In this document: positions 1 to 6,905 of the stretch, in pieces
Layout of the letters: every line of letters begins with the position of its first letter
How positions within the stretch are numbered: the first letter of the stretch is position 1
DNA from: an uncultured bacterium
Lineage (GTDB): Bacteria; Auribacterota; Tritonobacteria; UBA1439
Direction of reading: 5' to 3'
Assembly (NCBI GenBank): GCA_937858775.1
Contig: CALLYX010000196.1
Location: forward strand, 1-9,528
DNA length: 9,528 nucleotides
Notes under the pieces: model-generated
Told to the model about the DNA's origin: nothing
Databases searched by the model: none
Seen by the model: only the letters and a program-made list of their open reading frames with translations
Program-made: the position numbers and the translations under genes

Positions 1-733
1 CCTCCGTGACCAGCGCTTTTTTTCCCCTCTCGGTCGCCCATTCCCCCACCCCCCAGACGACGGCGATAAAAACCCCGATGAGGGGGATATAGGTGTAACG
101 ATCCGCAAAGGCGTGGCTGCCGATCTGGATGAGACCGCTGACGGGCAGGAGACTGATAAGGTACCAAAACCAGCCTACCAGATAAAACGGCTGGGATTTG
201 CACCTGTTCACCGCCAGGAAGGTGAGCGCCGCCAGAATCGCCAGGGAGACGACTACGGTCCCCGCGGGCCATCCCCCGGGATGGAGATAATGGACGGTAA
301 GACCAACCGGCCAGACCGTCTTGCAAAGATAGAAGACATAGGCAACCACGGCATTGGTCAAGCGGGAAAAAAGCGGAAACTCAACGAATGTTTTCAGGGC
401 CCCCACCTGCGTTTCCGCTGCCATGGTGACCATCCCCACGGCGAAACCGAGGATCAGCATGGGCAGCTTCTCTCCGATCACCATCAGGATCTTCCCCCGT
501 TCAACCGACTCGCCGTTGAATCCCACCAGGCGCCGGCAAGGCCAGATGTCCAGCAACAGCAGGATGACGGGAAGGGTCACCACCATCGGCTTCGCCGCCA
601 GCCCCAGGAGGAAAGACAGCAGCACCAGGGCATAACGCCCCCATCCCGGCCGTTCCACGTACCGGGCGTAAAGGAGGAGCGTCAGCATCCAGAAGAAGAC
701 GGCGTAGGTGATCCTCATCCGGGCACACCTCAT
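1..733 (-). CDS. 5'-truncated TMTC/DUF1736-type membrane glycosyltransferase-like protein, partial
   Basis: The minus frame is open from the ATG at 733 to the window edge (244 codons). It reads as a polytopic membrane protein with about eight hydrophobic segments, near residues 8-25, 34-48, 49-64, 90-106, 125-141, 157-174, 181-203 and 211-230. The segments AAKPMVVTLPVILLLLDIWP (47-66) and ADRYTYIPLIGVFI (210-223) match my recollection of bacterial DUF1736/TMTC-type proteins, GT-C-fold putative O-glycosyltransferases that often carry C-terminal TPRs. Family members normally have well over 100 further N-terminal residues, including the first membrane helix and an acidic catalytic loop; these are absent here. 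Residues 7-30 already align to the middle of the family, and pnp lies directly upstream. A second in-frame ATG is at 718. GC is clearly lower than in the neighbouring genes. It may be a gene remnant, a recombination product or one side of an assembly chimera; activity is unlikely. Family is fairly sure, start is arbitrary. Confidence 0.75.
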   Translation of the reverse strand, partial: MRCARMRITYAVFFWMLTLLLYARYVERPGWGRYALVLLSFLLGLAAKPMVVTLPVILLLLDIWPCRRLVGFNGESVERGKILMVIGEKLPMLILGFAVGMVTMAAETQVGALKTFVEFPLFSRLTNAVVAYVFYLCKTVWPVGLTVHYLHPGGWPAGTVVVSLAILAALTFLAVNRCKSQPFYLVGWFWYLISLLPVSGLIQIGSHAFADRYTYIPLIGVFIAVVWGVGEWATERGKKALVTE

Positions 734-738
734 CGGCC

Positions 739-759
739 GCCGCCCGCCGCGCGGGCGGC
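739..759 (-). other. GC-rich hairpin after pnp, no U-tract
   Basis: A perfect 8-bp stem (arms 739-746 and 752-759, 5-base loop) lies 27 bases beyond the pnp stop. In the direction of pnp transcription the hairpin is followed by GGCCGATGAGG rather than by U residues; the only T run (five Ts) lies before it. It may be the stem of the operon's intrinsic terminator with its U-tract lost at the adjacent sequence junction, or a 3' stability hairpin. Function is inferred from position only. Confidence 0.4.
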
Positions 760-786
760 TGTGCTGAAAAATCGGGAGCCGGCCGG

Positions 787-2925
787 TTACCTCCGCCCGC
801 GCGGCCTGAACGGCCTGCGCGGCCGGCGCTCCTCCTCCGGATCGTCCTGGCCCGTGAGGACCGCCCTTCGGCTGAGGTTGATGCGACCCTGTTCGTCGAT
901 CCCGGTGACCTTCACGTCGATCTGGTCCCCGACGTTCACCACATCGGTGACCTTCGCGACGCGGTGGTCGGCGAGCTTGGAGATGTGCACAAGCCCCTCC
1001 TTGCCGGGCATTACCTCCACGAACGCCCCGAAGTCCAGGACGTTCTTGACGACCCCGGGATAGATCTTGCCGACCTCGACCTCGGCGGTGCGGCGCCGCA
1101 CCTCCTCGACCGCCTTCTCGAGCCCCTCTGGGTTGATGACGGAGACGCTGACCGTGCCGTCGTCCTCGACGTCGATCTGGGCGCCGGTGTCCTGGCAGAT
1201 CTTCTTGATGAACTTGCCCTTCGGGCCGATCAGGTCGCCGATCTTGTCCACCGGGATCTTGATCTGGACGATGCGGGGGGCGTACCGCGAGATCTCCGGC
1301 CGCGGCGAAGAGATCGCGCGGTCCATGACATCCAGTATGGCCAGCCTGCCGGCGCGGGCCTTCTCGAGCGCCGCGGCGAGCACGTCCGCCCCGATCCCCT
1401 CGATCTTGCTGTCGAGTTGGAAGGCGGTGATCCCCTTCCGCGTCCCGGCCACCTTGAAGTCCATGTCGCCGAGGGCGTCCTCGGAGCCGAGGATGTCGGT
1501 CAGGATGATGGACCTGTCCCCCTCCCGCACGAGGCCCATGGCGATCCCCGCAACCGCGCTGCTGACGGGCACGCCGGCGTCCATCAGCGAGAGGCTCCCC
1601 CCGCAGACGGTGGCCATCGACGAGGAGCCGTTGGACTCCAGGATGTCCGAGACGATCCGCACCGTGTACTGGTAATCCTTCGGCAGCACGCCGAGGAGGG
1701 CGCGCTCCGCGAGATTCCCGTGCCCGATCTCGCGGCGGGCCGGGCCTCGGATGGGCTTCACCTCCCCCACGCAGAAGGGCGGGAAGTTATAGTGCAGCAT
1801 GAAGCTCTTGGAGCTCTCCCCCTCGTACGCCTCGAGGCGCTGCGCGTCCTGAGGGGTCCCGAGCGTCGTGACCGCGAGCGCCTGGGTCTCGCCGCGGGTG
1901 AAGAGGGCGCTGCCGTGCGTGCGCGGCAGTATCCCCACCTCGCAGATTATCGGGCGGATATCGTCCACGCCGCGACCGTCCACGCGGACCCCCCGCTCGA
2001 CGACGAGGGCTCGGACCTTCTTCTCCTCCGCGGCCTCGAAGATCGACTCGATCGCCGAGTCGTCCGCCTCCGGGAAGCGGGCCTTCATCGCCGCGCGCGT
2101 CTCCTCCAGCAGCGCCCCGAGCGCCGCCTCCCGGTTCTTCTTCCCCTTCGTCATCAGGGCCGGCTCGAGACGGTCGGCGATGAAGCCGTCGACGGCCGAC
2201 GCGAGCGCCGGGTCAGGGTGGTCGGGTTGGGGCGCCTTCTCCTTCTCGCGCCCGGCCTTCGCGCATAGCCGCTTGACGGCCTCGACTATGAGCTTGATCT
2301 GGGCATGCGCGGCGGCGAGGGCCTGGACCATGTCCGTCTCGGATATCTCCCGCGCGCTCCCCTCCACCATGATGATCGCGTCGGCCGTGCCGGCGACCAC
2401 GATCTCAATGTCGCTCGCGTCGCCCTCGGCGTACGTCGGGTTGATGATCCACTTGCCGTCCATCCTGGCCACCCGCACGCAGCCGACCGCCTCGGTGAAC
2501 GGCAGCGGCGAGAGCAGGCAAGCCGCGGCGCCGCCGACCACGGAAAGGATGTCGGGATCGTTCTCGTTGTCCGCCGAGAGCACCGCGTTTATGATCTGGA
2601 CCTCCCGGCGGAAGCCGGCCGGGAAAAGGGGGCGCAGGGGGCGGTCGGTCAGGCGCATGGTGAGGATCTCTTTCTCCGTGGGCCGCCCCTCCCTCTTGAT
2701 GAACCCCCCGGGGAACATCCCGGCGGCGGATGTCTTCTCGCGGTAGTCGACCGTCAGGGGGAAGAAATCCACCCCCTCGCGCTCGCGCTGGGCTGCCGTC
2801 ACCGTGCACAGGACCACCGTGTCCCCGTACCGGACCGTGCACGCCCCGTGCGCCTGCTTGGCCAGCTTGCCCGTCTCGATGACGAGCTCCTTGCCGTTGA
2901 TTGTCGTCGAAACCGTGTGGACCAT
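787..2925 (-). CDS. pnp: polyribonucleotide nucleotidyltransferase (PNPase)
   Basis: PNPase degrades RNA 3'-to-5' with phosphate, releasing nucleoside diphosphates, as a cytoplasmic trimer and often with the degradosome. The 712 residues match the usual length. Domain order is RNase PH 1 (about 1-140, with the AAGMFPGGFIKREGRPTE segment at 67-84), helical domain (about 145-300), RNase PH 2 (about 310-545), KH (about 555-612, GxxG loop at 567-570) and S1 (about 618-688). The catalytic/metal signature is intact in SEDALGDMDFK: D483, D489 and K491, equivalent to E. coli D486, D492 and K494. GHGNLAERAL (401-410) and SNGSSSMATV (431-440) are also family hallmarks. The ATG is preceded by a purine-rich ribosome site (GGAGAGGAGAAAGG, 7 bases before the start). 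The C-terminus ends in an acidic patch followed by an Arg/Pro-rich tail (700-712), a plausible RNA-binding extension. It follows rpsO, the classical rpsO-pnp pair. Confidence 0.98.
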   Translation of the reverse strand: MVHTVSTTINGKELVIETGKLAKQAHGACTVRYGDTVVLCTVTAAQREREGVDFFPLTVDYREKTSAAGMFPGGFIKREGRPTEKEILTMRLTDRPLRPLFPAGFRREVQIINAVLSADNENDPDILSVVGGAAACLLSPLPFTEAVGCVRVARMDGKWIINPTYAEGDASDIEIVVAGTADAIIMVEGSAREISETDMVQALAAAHAQIKLIVEAVKRLCAKAGREKEKAPQPDHPDPALASAVDGFIADRLEPALMTKGKKNREAALGALLEETRAAMKARFPEADDSAIESIFEAAEEKKVRALVVERGVRVDGRGVDDIRPIICEVGILPRTHGSALFTRGETQALAVTTLGTPQDAQRLEAYEGESSKSFMLHYNFPPFCVGEVKPIRGPARREIGHGNLAERALLGVLPKDYQYTVRIVSDILESNGSSSMATVCGGSLSLMDAGVPVSSAVAGIAMGLVREGDRSIILTDILGSEDALGDMDFKVAGTRKGITAFQLDSKIEGIGADVLAAALEKARAGRLAILDVMDRAISSPRPEISRYAPRIVQIKIPVDKIGDLIGPKGKFIKKICQDTGAQIDVEDDGTVSVSVINPEGLEKAVEEVRRRTAEVEVGKIYPGVVKNVLDFGAFVEVMPGKEGLVHISKLADHRVAKVTDVVNVGDQIDVKVTGIDEQGRINLSRRAVLTGQDDPEEERRPRRPFRPRGRR

Positions 2926-3001
2926 AACCGTACCTTTCTCCTCTCCACCCTCACTCTATTCGGCTGCGGGCGCGAATCGCGCGGCCCCCATAGGGCGTGA
3001 A

Positions 3002-3058
3002 AGCCCGCTCGTGCCGGCCTCGCGCGACGCGCGCAACGCCGGGGACCCGAGGCGGGCT
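3002..3058 (-). other. rpsO-pnp intergenic stem-loop (candidate RNase III site or weak terminator)
   Basis: The RNA can fold into a long imperfect hairpin. The outer arms are 3002-3011 and 3048-3058 (AGCCCGC pairs perfectly, one bulged base), a middle stem pairs 3014-3018 with 3038-3042, and an apical GCGCG/CGCGC stem pairs 3022-3026 with 3030-3034. It starts inside the rpsO stop codon and ends with only three Us. In E. coli the same gap holds the rpsO terminator and an RNase III hairpin through which PNPase autoregulates. By analogy this could limit read-through into pnp or set pnp mRNA stability. The pairing is seen; the role is inferred. Confidence 0.5.
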
Positions 3059-3326
3059 ATTTCCTCAGCTCGAGCTTCCTGATCAGCGTCTTGTAGCGCT
3101 CCTCGCTAACCCGGCGCAGGTAGTCGAGCAGCTTGCGCCGCCGCCCCACGAGCATCAGCAGCCCCCTGCGCGAGTTGTGATCCTTCGCGTGGAGCTTGAG
3201 GTGCCCCGCGAGGTCGTTGATCCTCGCCGTGAGCAGCGCCACCTGGACATCGGCCGATCCGGTGTCTTTATCGTGCAGGCGGTACGCCTTGACAAGCGCT
3301 TCCTTTCTATCCGAATCCATCGCCAT
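3057..3326 (-). CDS. rpsO: 30S ribosomal protein S15
   Basis: S15 is a primary 16S rRNA-binding protein that nucleates the 30S platform and contributes to an intersubunit bridge. The 89-residue product has exactly the usual length. It carries the signature TGSADVQVALLTARI (22-36), HLKLHAKDHNSRRGL (42-56) and VGRRRKLLDYL (60-70), including the H-DH-S-R rRNA-contact region. The start is the ATG at 3326, with GAGGAGAAGG ending 4 bases upstream; the frame extends further upstream but without homology and into ribF. It lies between ribF (73-base gap) and pnp (131-base gap). In E. coli S15 represses its own translation through a leader pseudoknot; I could not recognise such a fold in this short leader. 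Confidence 0.98.
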   Translation of the reverse strand: MAMDSDRKEALVKAYRLHDKDTGSADVQVALLTARINDLAGHLKLHAKDHNSRRGLLMLVGRRRKLLDYLRRVSEERYKTLIRKLELRK

Positions 3327-3399
3327 GGTGCCTTCTCCTCTCCCCGTTGCTCCCCCATCCGCGCGCGCCGTCGGCGACTCGGCCGGCCCAGAAGAGGGA

Positions 3400-4356
3400 C
3401 TATTCGTACGCGCCCCCGCGCCGCGCGCGGGGCACGCCTTCCTTCGAGGCAGTAGTATGCAGCATCCGCCGCGCAATTGCAATGTCGCGTTGCATCCGCT
3501 CCGCGAGCGCCGCCCTTGAACGGAATCGGCGCTCTGGGCGTATCTTCCCGTCCGGGAAGACCTCCATCGGGCGGCCGTAGAGGTCGCCGCTGAAGTCGAA
3601 AAGGTGAACCTCCACCACGCCGTCACAGTCGATATTGAGAACGCCGTCGCGCGGCTTCCCCCCCGAGACGGTGGCGCGGGCGGCATAGACGCCCGGAGGC
3701 GGACGCAGCACCCCGGGCAGGTCGAGGTTGGCCGTCGGGACGCCCAGGGACCTGCCCAGCGCCTTTCCCCTGACCACGATCCCGCGAAGCGAATACGGCC
3801 TCCCCAGGAGGCGCGACGCCCCTGCGAGGTCGCCGCGGCGGATGAGCCCGCGGATCGCCGTCGAGCTCACCTTTCTCCCGCCGAGCTCGCCCCTGCCGGC
3901 CACGACGACCGTGAACCCGTGCGCCCCGCCGGCCTCCCGGAGGAGCCGTATCCCGCCCCTCCTCCCGCGCCCGAATGCGAAGCCCGGCCCCACGACGATC
4001 CCGGCGACCCTCGCCGCCGGGAGAAGGCGGTCGCGCAGAAATTTCGCCGCGTCCATGGCGGCGATCCCCCGCGTGAACGGGAGTACGATGCAGAGCCGGA
4101 CCCCGCGCGCGGCCAGGAGGGCAAGGCGGTGCTCCTCCGCGACGATCAGGGGCGGGGGCGCCCCCCCGAGCGCGCCGCGCGGATGGGGTGAAAACGTGAG
4201 CACCGCGGGGACCGCCCGGAGGCGCCTCGCCTCGCGCAGGAGCGCCGCCACGACCGCCCCGTGCCCGAGGTGGACGCCGTCGTAGACGCCGATCGAGACG
4301 ACGATGCGCCCCGCGGCCGCAAGCGCCGGGTCTTCCAGGCCGTTGATGACCTTCAT
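3400..4356 (-). CDS. ribF: bifunctional riboflavin kinase / FMN adenylyltransferase (FAD synthase)
   Basis: RibF phosphorylates riboflavin to FMN and then adenylylates it to FAD in the cytoplasm. From the chosen start the protein has 318 residues, a normal length. The N-terminal nucleotidyltransferase shows GVYDGVHLGH (23-32), TFSPHPR (54-60), GPGFAFGRGRRGG (123-135) and SSTAIRGLIRRGDL (164-177). The C-terminal flavokinase shows GRSLGVPTANLDLPG (201-215), PGVYAA (221-226) and EVHLFDFSGDLYG (249-261). Two oddities: the usual Asp of the G-x-D-F-x-F-G motif is Gly here, and the segment that normally carries a G-x-R/N-P-T-F motif between strands is missing (LNIDCDGVVEVHL). The start at 4356 is chosen because MKVINGLED matches the family N-terminus; it lacks a good ribosome site and sits just after a palindrome (4363-4374). 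An in-frame ATG at 4458, almost abutting truB, would add 34 unconserved residues. Confidence 0.93.
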   Translation of the reverse strand: MKVINGLEDPALAAAGRIVVSIGVYDGVHLGHGAVVAALLREARRLRAVPAVLTFSPHPRGALGGAPPPLIVAEEHRLALLAARGVRLCIVLPFTRGIAAMDAAKFLRDRLLPAARVAGIVVGPGFAFGRGRRGGIRLLREAGGAHGFTVVVAGRGELGGRKVSSTAIRGLIRRGDLAGASRLLGRPYSLRGIVVRGKALGRSLGVPTANLDLPGVLRPPPGVYAARATVSGGKPRDGVLNIDCDGVVEVHLFDFSGDLYGRPMEVFPDGKIRPERRFRSRAALAERMQRDIAIARRMLHTTASKEGVPRARRGGAYE

Positions 4357-4465
4357 CGCCTGCCCGCCGGCGGGACGATCCATGGAACGAGGAGGGCATG
4401 TGGGCGCCCCGACCCTTTTCCCGGAAGCGCCGCCCGGCGTCGCCTTCATCGAACGCATCCCCCGT

Positions 4466-5185
4466 TCACCCGGCCGGGAGGAGGCGCGACTCCATCTCCC
4501 CCCGCGTCATCTTCAGCAGTTCGGCGAGCGGCGTCGCGCGGTCGAGGGCGAGATCGCCCACCCGCGTCCTCACGAGTTCCGTCATGTGCGCGCCGCACCC
4601 CAGCGCCCCCCCTATCTCCGCGCAGAGGGTGCGCACGTAAGTCCCCTTCGAGCACCGCACCCGCAGCCTCGCGAATGGGGGGGCGAAGTGAAGAAGCTCG
4701 ATCTCGTGGATGACGATCGGCCGCGGAAGCCGCTCGACCGTGATTCCGCTCCGGGCCAGCCGGTGGAGCGGCTGTCCCCCCCGTTTCAGCGCCGAGTACA
4801 TGGGGGGCACCTGTGATCGCGCGCCGGAGAGGCCCGCGAGCGCGCCGCGGAAGGAGGCCTCGGTCACGCCCCTCCACTCCCCGCGCCCCGTGACCTTTCC
4901 GTCCGCGTCCTGGGTGTCCGTGTCGACCCCGAGCTCGAGCGCGGCGAGATACTCCTTCTCCATCCCCTGGTAGCGGTCCAGGCGCCGCGTGGCCGCGCGC
5001 CCCAGGCCGAGCACCAGGACCCCCTCGGCCGACGGGTCAAGCGTCCCCGCGTGGCCGGTCTTCCGGTATCCGAAGCGGCGCCGAACGGCGTCCACGACGT
5101 CGTGCGACGTCATTCCCCGCGGTTTCGCCACGACGAGGATCCCGCTCCGCCCCTCCAGCGCGGGCGATCTCGCCCCTGATCTCAT
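4466..5185 (-). CDS. truB: tRNA pseudouridine-55 synthase
   Basis: TruB converts U55 of the tRNA T-loop to pseudouridine. The catalytic Asp is D50 in KTGHAGTLDPSAEGVL (42-57). Other family blocks are KPRGMTSHDVV (21-31), KEYLAALELGVDTDTQDADG (77-96), QVPPMYSALKRGGQPLHRLA (125-144) and CSKGTYVRTL (178-187). At 239 residues it is the short form without a C-terminal PUA domain, common outside the enterobacteria. The start at 5185 is supported by a strong ribosome site six bases upstream (5192-5197), and homology begins near residue 14, so no better start exists downstream. As a result the first 49-50 codons are read through the 3' end of nrnA in another frame. The motif I residue that is often Asp (DKPxGxTS) is Ala20 here. 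ribF follows on the same strand. Confidence 0.97.
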   Translation of the reverse strand: MRSGARSPALEGRSGILVVAKPRGMTSHDVVDAVRRRFGYRKTGHAGTLDPSAEGVLVLGLGRAATRRLDRYQGMEKEYLAALELGVDTDTQDADGKVTGRGEWRGVTEASFRGALAGLSGARSQVPPMYSALKRGGQPLHRLARSGITVERLPRPIVIHEIELLHFAPPFARLRVRCSKGTYVRTLCAEIGGALGCGAHMTELVRTRVGDLALDRATPLAELLKMTRGEMESRLLPAG

Positions 5186-6143
5186 CGCACACCCTCCGTA
5201 TCGCCTCTTCCGGCGGCCCCGCGACGGTCGCCCCGGCGGCGCCCCGGTGCCCCCCGCCGCCCCACCGGGCGGCGACGGCGTTGACGTCGACCGCCGCGTC
5301 GCGCGAGCGCAGGCTGACGCGGACCCCTGCGCCGTCCGGGGCCTCCTCGAAGAGCGCGGCCGCCCTCACGCCGGCGATGTCGCGCGCGTAGTTGATGAAG
5401 CCGTCCGCGTCCTCGGGCGTCGCCCCGGTCTCGGCGTACATGGTCGGGGTGATGCGGAGCCAGGCGAACTCCCCGCCCGGGTCCAGCCGCATTCCGCCGA
5501 GGACCTTCGCCAGCAGGCGCACCTTCCGCGCCGGGTGCGATGCGTATATCCGCTCGGCGATCTCGCCCGGATCAGCCCCCCCTTCGATCAGTTCCGCCGC
5601 CGCGCGGTGCGTGAACGGGGTGGTGTTGCTGTAGGAGAAGCGGCCGGTGTCGGTGACGATCCCCGCGTACAGGCAGAGGGCGATCTCCCGGTCGACCGCC
5701 ACCCCGAGCTCCTTCAGCAACTGCATGACGAGCTCGGCGGTGGAGGAGGCGCCGGGGTCGACCCAGTGGACGTTTCCCCAGCGGATATTGCTCGGGTGGT
5801 GGTCGATATTCACCACCAGCGGCATGGAGCCGACACGTTCCGCGAGCCGTCCGAGCCGTTCGGGCCTCGGGGTGTCGAGGACGACCGCCGGCCCCGCGGG
5901 CGGCGCCCACGCGTCCTCGGGGACGCGTATCCGGGCGCTGCCCGGCAGGAAACGGCAATTGGCCGGGACCGGGTCGGAGAGCCACACCTCCGCCGCCTTC
6001 CCCATCCGGTCGAGGGCCGCGGCGAGGGCGAGCTGGGAACCGACGCAGTCGGCGTCGGGCCGCACGTGCCCGCAGATGAGGAAACGCCGCCGCTCGCGCA
6101 GCAGTCGCGCGATCCGGAGGACGGGCGGCTCATCCTTCGTCAT
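5037..6143 (-). CDS. nrnA: DHH/DHHA1 phosphoesterase, NrnA-type oligoribonuclease / pAp phosphatase
   Basis: NrnA-type enzymes are Mn2+-dependent phosphoesterases that degrade 2-5-nt RNAs and in many species dephosphorylate 3'-phosphoadenosine 5'-phosphate. The 368-residue product has the DHH domain motifs GHVRPDADCVGS (25-36), VLDTPRPERLG (88-98), NIDHHPSN (112-119), ASSTAELV (132-139) and IVTDTGRFSYSNTTP (162-176), so the metal ligands H26, D30, D32, D90, H115 and D165 are present. DHHA1 follows with the substrate-binding GGGGHRGAAG (295-304). Start at 6143 (MTKDEPPVLR) fits the family; the frame stays open 58 codons further but inside rbfA. It overlaps rbfA by 14 bases, indicating translational coupling. 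The conserved protein should end near residue 330; the last 36-38 residues, Arg-rich, are encoded by truB DNA in another frame. Family is sure; substrate preference (nanoRNA, pAp or c-di-nucleotides) cannot be told from sequence. Confidence 0.93.
   Translation of the reverse strand: MTKDEPPVLRIARLLRERRRFLICGHVRPDADCVGSQLALAAALDRMGKAAEVWLSDPVPANCRFLPGSARIRVPEDAWAPPAGPAVVLDTPRPERLGRLAERVGSMPLVVNIDHHPSNIRWGNVHWVDPGASSTAELVMQLLKELGVAVDREIALCLYAGIVTDTGRFSYSNTTPFTHRAAAELIEGGADPGEIAERIYASHPARKVRLLAKVLGGMRLDPGGEFAWLRITPTMYAETGATPEDADGFINYARDIAGVRAAALFEEAPDGAGVRVSLRSRDAAVDVNAVAARWGGGGHRGAAGATVAGPPEEAIRRVCDEIRGEIARAGGAERDPRRGETAGNDVARRRGRRSAPLRIPEDRPRGDA
5192..5197 (-). promoter_or_regulatory. ribosome binding site deciding the truB start
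   Basis: GGAGGG followed by a six-base spacer precedes the truB ATG at 5185. It lies inside the nrnA coding region, so it is the main evidence that truB really starts 149 bases before nrnA ends rather than at a later codon. Confidence 0.75.
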
Positions 6144-6516
6144 GCCCCTCCGCCGCCTCCCCCCGGCCGCGCCTCTCGCGTTCGATCTTGTCGAGGATCT
6201 CCATGATGTGGAAACCCCTGTCCGCGGAGTCATCGACGGCGAAATCGAGGCGGGGGGTGTAGCGGAGACGCACACGCGCGCCGAGCTCCCGTTGGATATA
6301 CCCCCCGGCGCTCGCAACGCCGGCCATCGTCTCCTCCTTCTGCTTCTCGGTTCCCATCACGCTCAAGTAGACCTTCGCGCGGGTGAGGTCCGGGCTCGCC
6401 TTGACGCCGGTCACCGTCACGAATTCGATGCGCGGATCCTTCAGCCCGCGTTGAAATATGAGCCCCAGCTGCTCCTTCAGGAGCTGCTCGACCCGCTCCA
6501 TCCGCCTGCTGGCCAT
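6130..6516 (-). CDS. rbfA: 30S ribosome-binding factor A
   Basis: RbfA binds the immature 30S subunit and assists 16S rRNA 5' maturation, important in the cold. The 128-residue product has the single KH-like domain of the family: MASRRMERVEQLLKEQLG at the N-terminus, KDPRIEFVTVTGVKASPDLT (26-45), AKVYLSVMG (47-55) and LGARVRLRYTPRLDFAVDDS (78-97), then a charged C-terminal tail. The start ATG at 6516 has a strong ribosome site, GAGGAGGG (6523-6530), six bases upstream. Its end overlaps the nrnA start. Lying downstream of infB and upstream of truB, it keeps the near-universal infB-rbfA-truB order. Confidence 0.97.
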   Translation of the reverse strand: MASRRMERVEQLLKEQLGLIFQRGLKDPRIEFVTVTGVKASPDLTRAKVYLSVMGTEKQKEETMAGVASAGGYIQRELGARVRLRYTPRLDFAVDDSADRGFHIMEILDKIERERRGRGEAAEGHDEG

Positions 6517-6602
6517 GACGATCCCTCCTCCCCGCGTCCCCCTCCCCCTCGGCCGCCATGGGGTTCATGGACGAGGCGGAAATAGATGGCCCGCGCGCCG
6601 CG

Positions 6603-6884
6603 CTAGAGCATCTGTATGCAATAATCCGCCAGGATCGCGTCGCCGCGGCGTTCCATGCTGCGCGCGACCCCCTCGAGAACCTCGTGCGCGCGTTCGCGGT
6701 CCGGCGCCACGGTGACCGCGGCGAGGTGGGCGGAGCACCACTTATCGTGATCGGCGACCTCGGCGATCGCGACGTTGAAGCCGGCGCGCGCCCGGTCCTT
6801 CACCGACCTCAGCACCCGCCGCTTGTCCTTGAGGGAGCGGTTCGCGGGCATGCTGAGCTGCATCTCCATGACGCCTATGATCAT
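6603..6884 (-). CDS. ylxP: DUF503 family protein (YlxP-like)
   Basis: This 93-residue protein belongs to the DUF503 family (B. subtilis YlxP). The hallmarks are a short beta-strand start MIIGVMEMQLSMPANRSLKD (1-20), the KDKRRVLRSVKDRAR block (19-33) and FNVAIAEVADHDKW (36-49), followed by a C-terminal helix. Length is typical. The biochemical role is not established; because it is linked to infB and rbfA in many phyla, a role in ribosome assembly or translation, possibly RNA binding, is inferred. The ATG at 6884 is chosen because the conserved N-terminus begins there, although no clear ribosome site precedes it, which suggests weak or structure-dependent initiation. It lies 96 bases after infB and 86 bases before rbfA. 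Confidence 0.9.
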   Translation of the reverse strand: MIIGVMEMQLSMPANRSLKDKRRVLRSVKDRARAGFNVAIAEVADHDKWCSAHLAAVTVAPDRERAHEVLEGVARSMERRGDAILADYCIQML

Positions 6885-6905
6885 GACGGCCGCGTGAATT
6901 TCCGT

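Noticed and set aside
739..759. Classical rho-independent terminator for pnp
   Set aside because: The stem is good, but no U-tract follows in the transcribed direction or on the opposite strand, so it is listed only as a hairpin.
113..1063. Plus-strand open frame of 316 codons
   Set aside because: It is antisense to the glycosyltransferase fragment and the pnp 3' end, has low-complexity Arg/Pro/His composition, and shows no recognisable domain.
964..2268. Plus-strand open frame of 434 codons across pnp
   Set aside because: Its residues mirror the pnp codons (Arg/Leu/Asp/His-rich); long antisense frames are expected in GC-rich genes, and pnp is unambiguous on the other strand.
3327..3686. 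N-terminal extension of rpsO
   Set aside because: The frame is open upstream, but S15 is 89 residues with a good ribosome site at 3331-3340, and the extension lies inside ribF.
4989..6206. Plus-strand open frame of 405 codons across truB and nrnA
   Set aside because: Shadow of two well-identified minus-strand genes; no domain and no ribosome site seen.
6144..6317. N-terminal extension of nrnA
   Set aside because: The extra 58 codons lie within rbfA and read as Ser/Arg-rich shadow; DHH homology begins just after the ATG at 6143.
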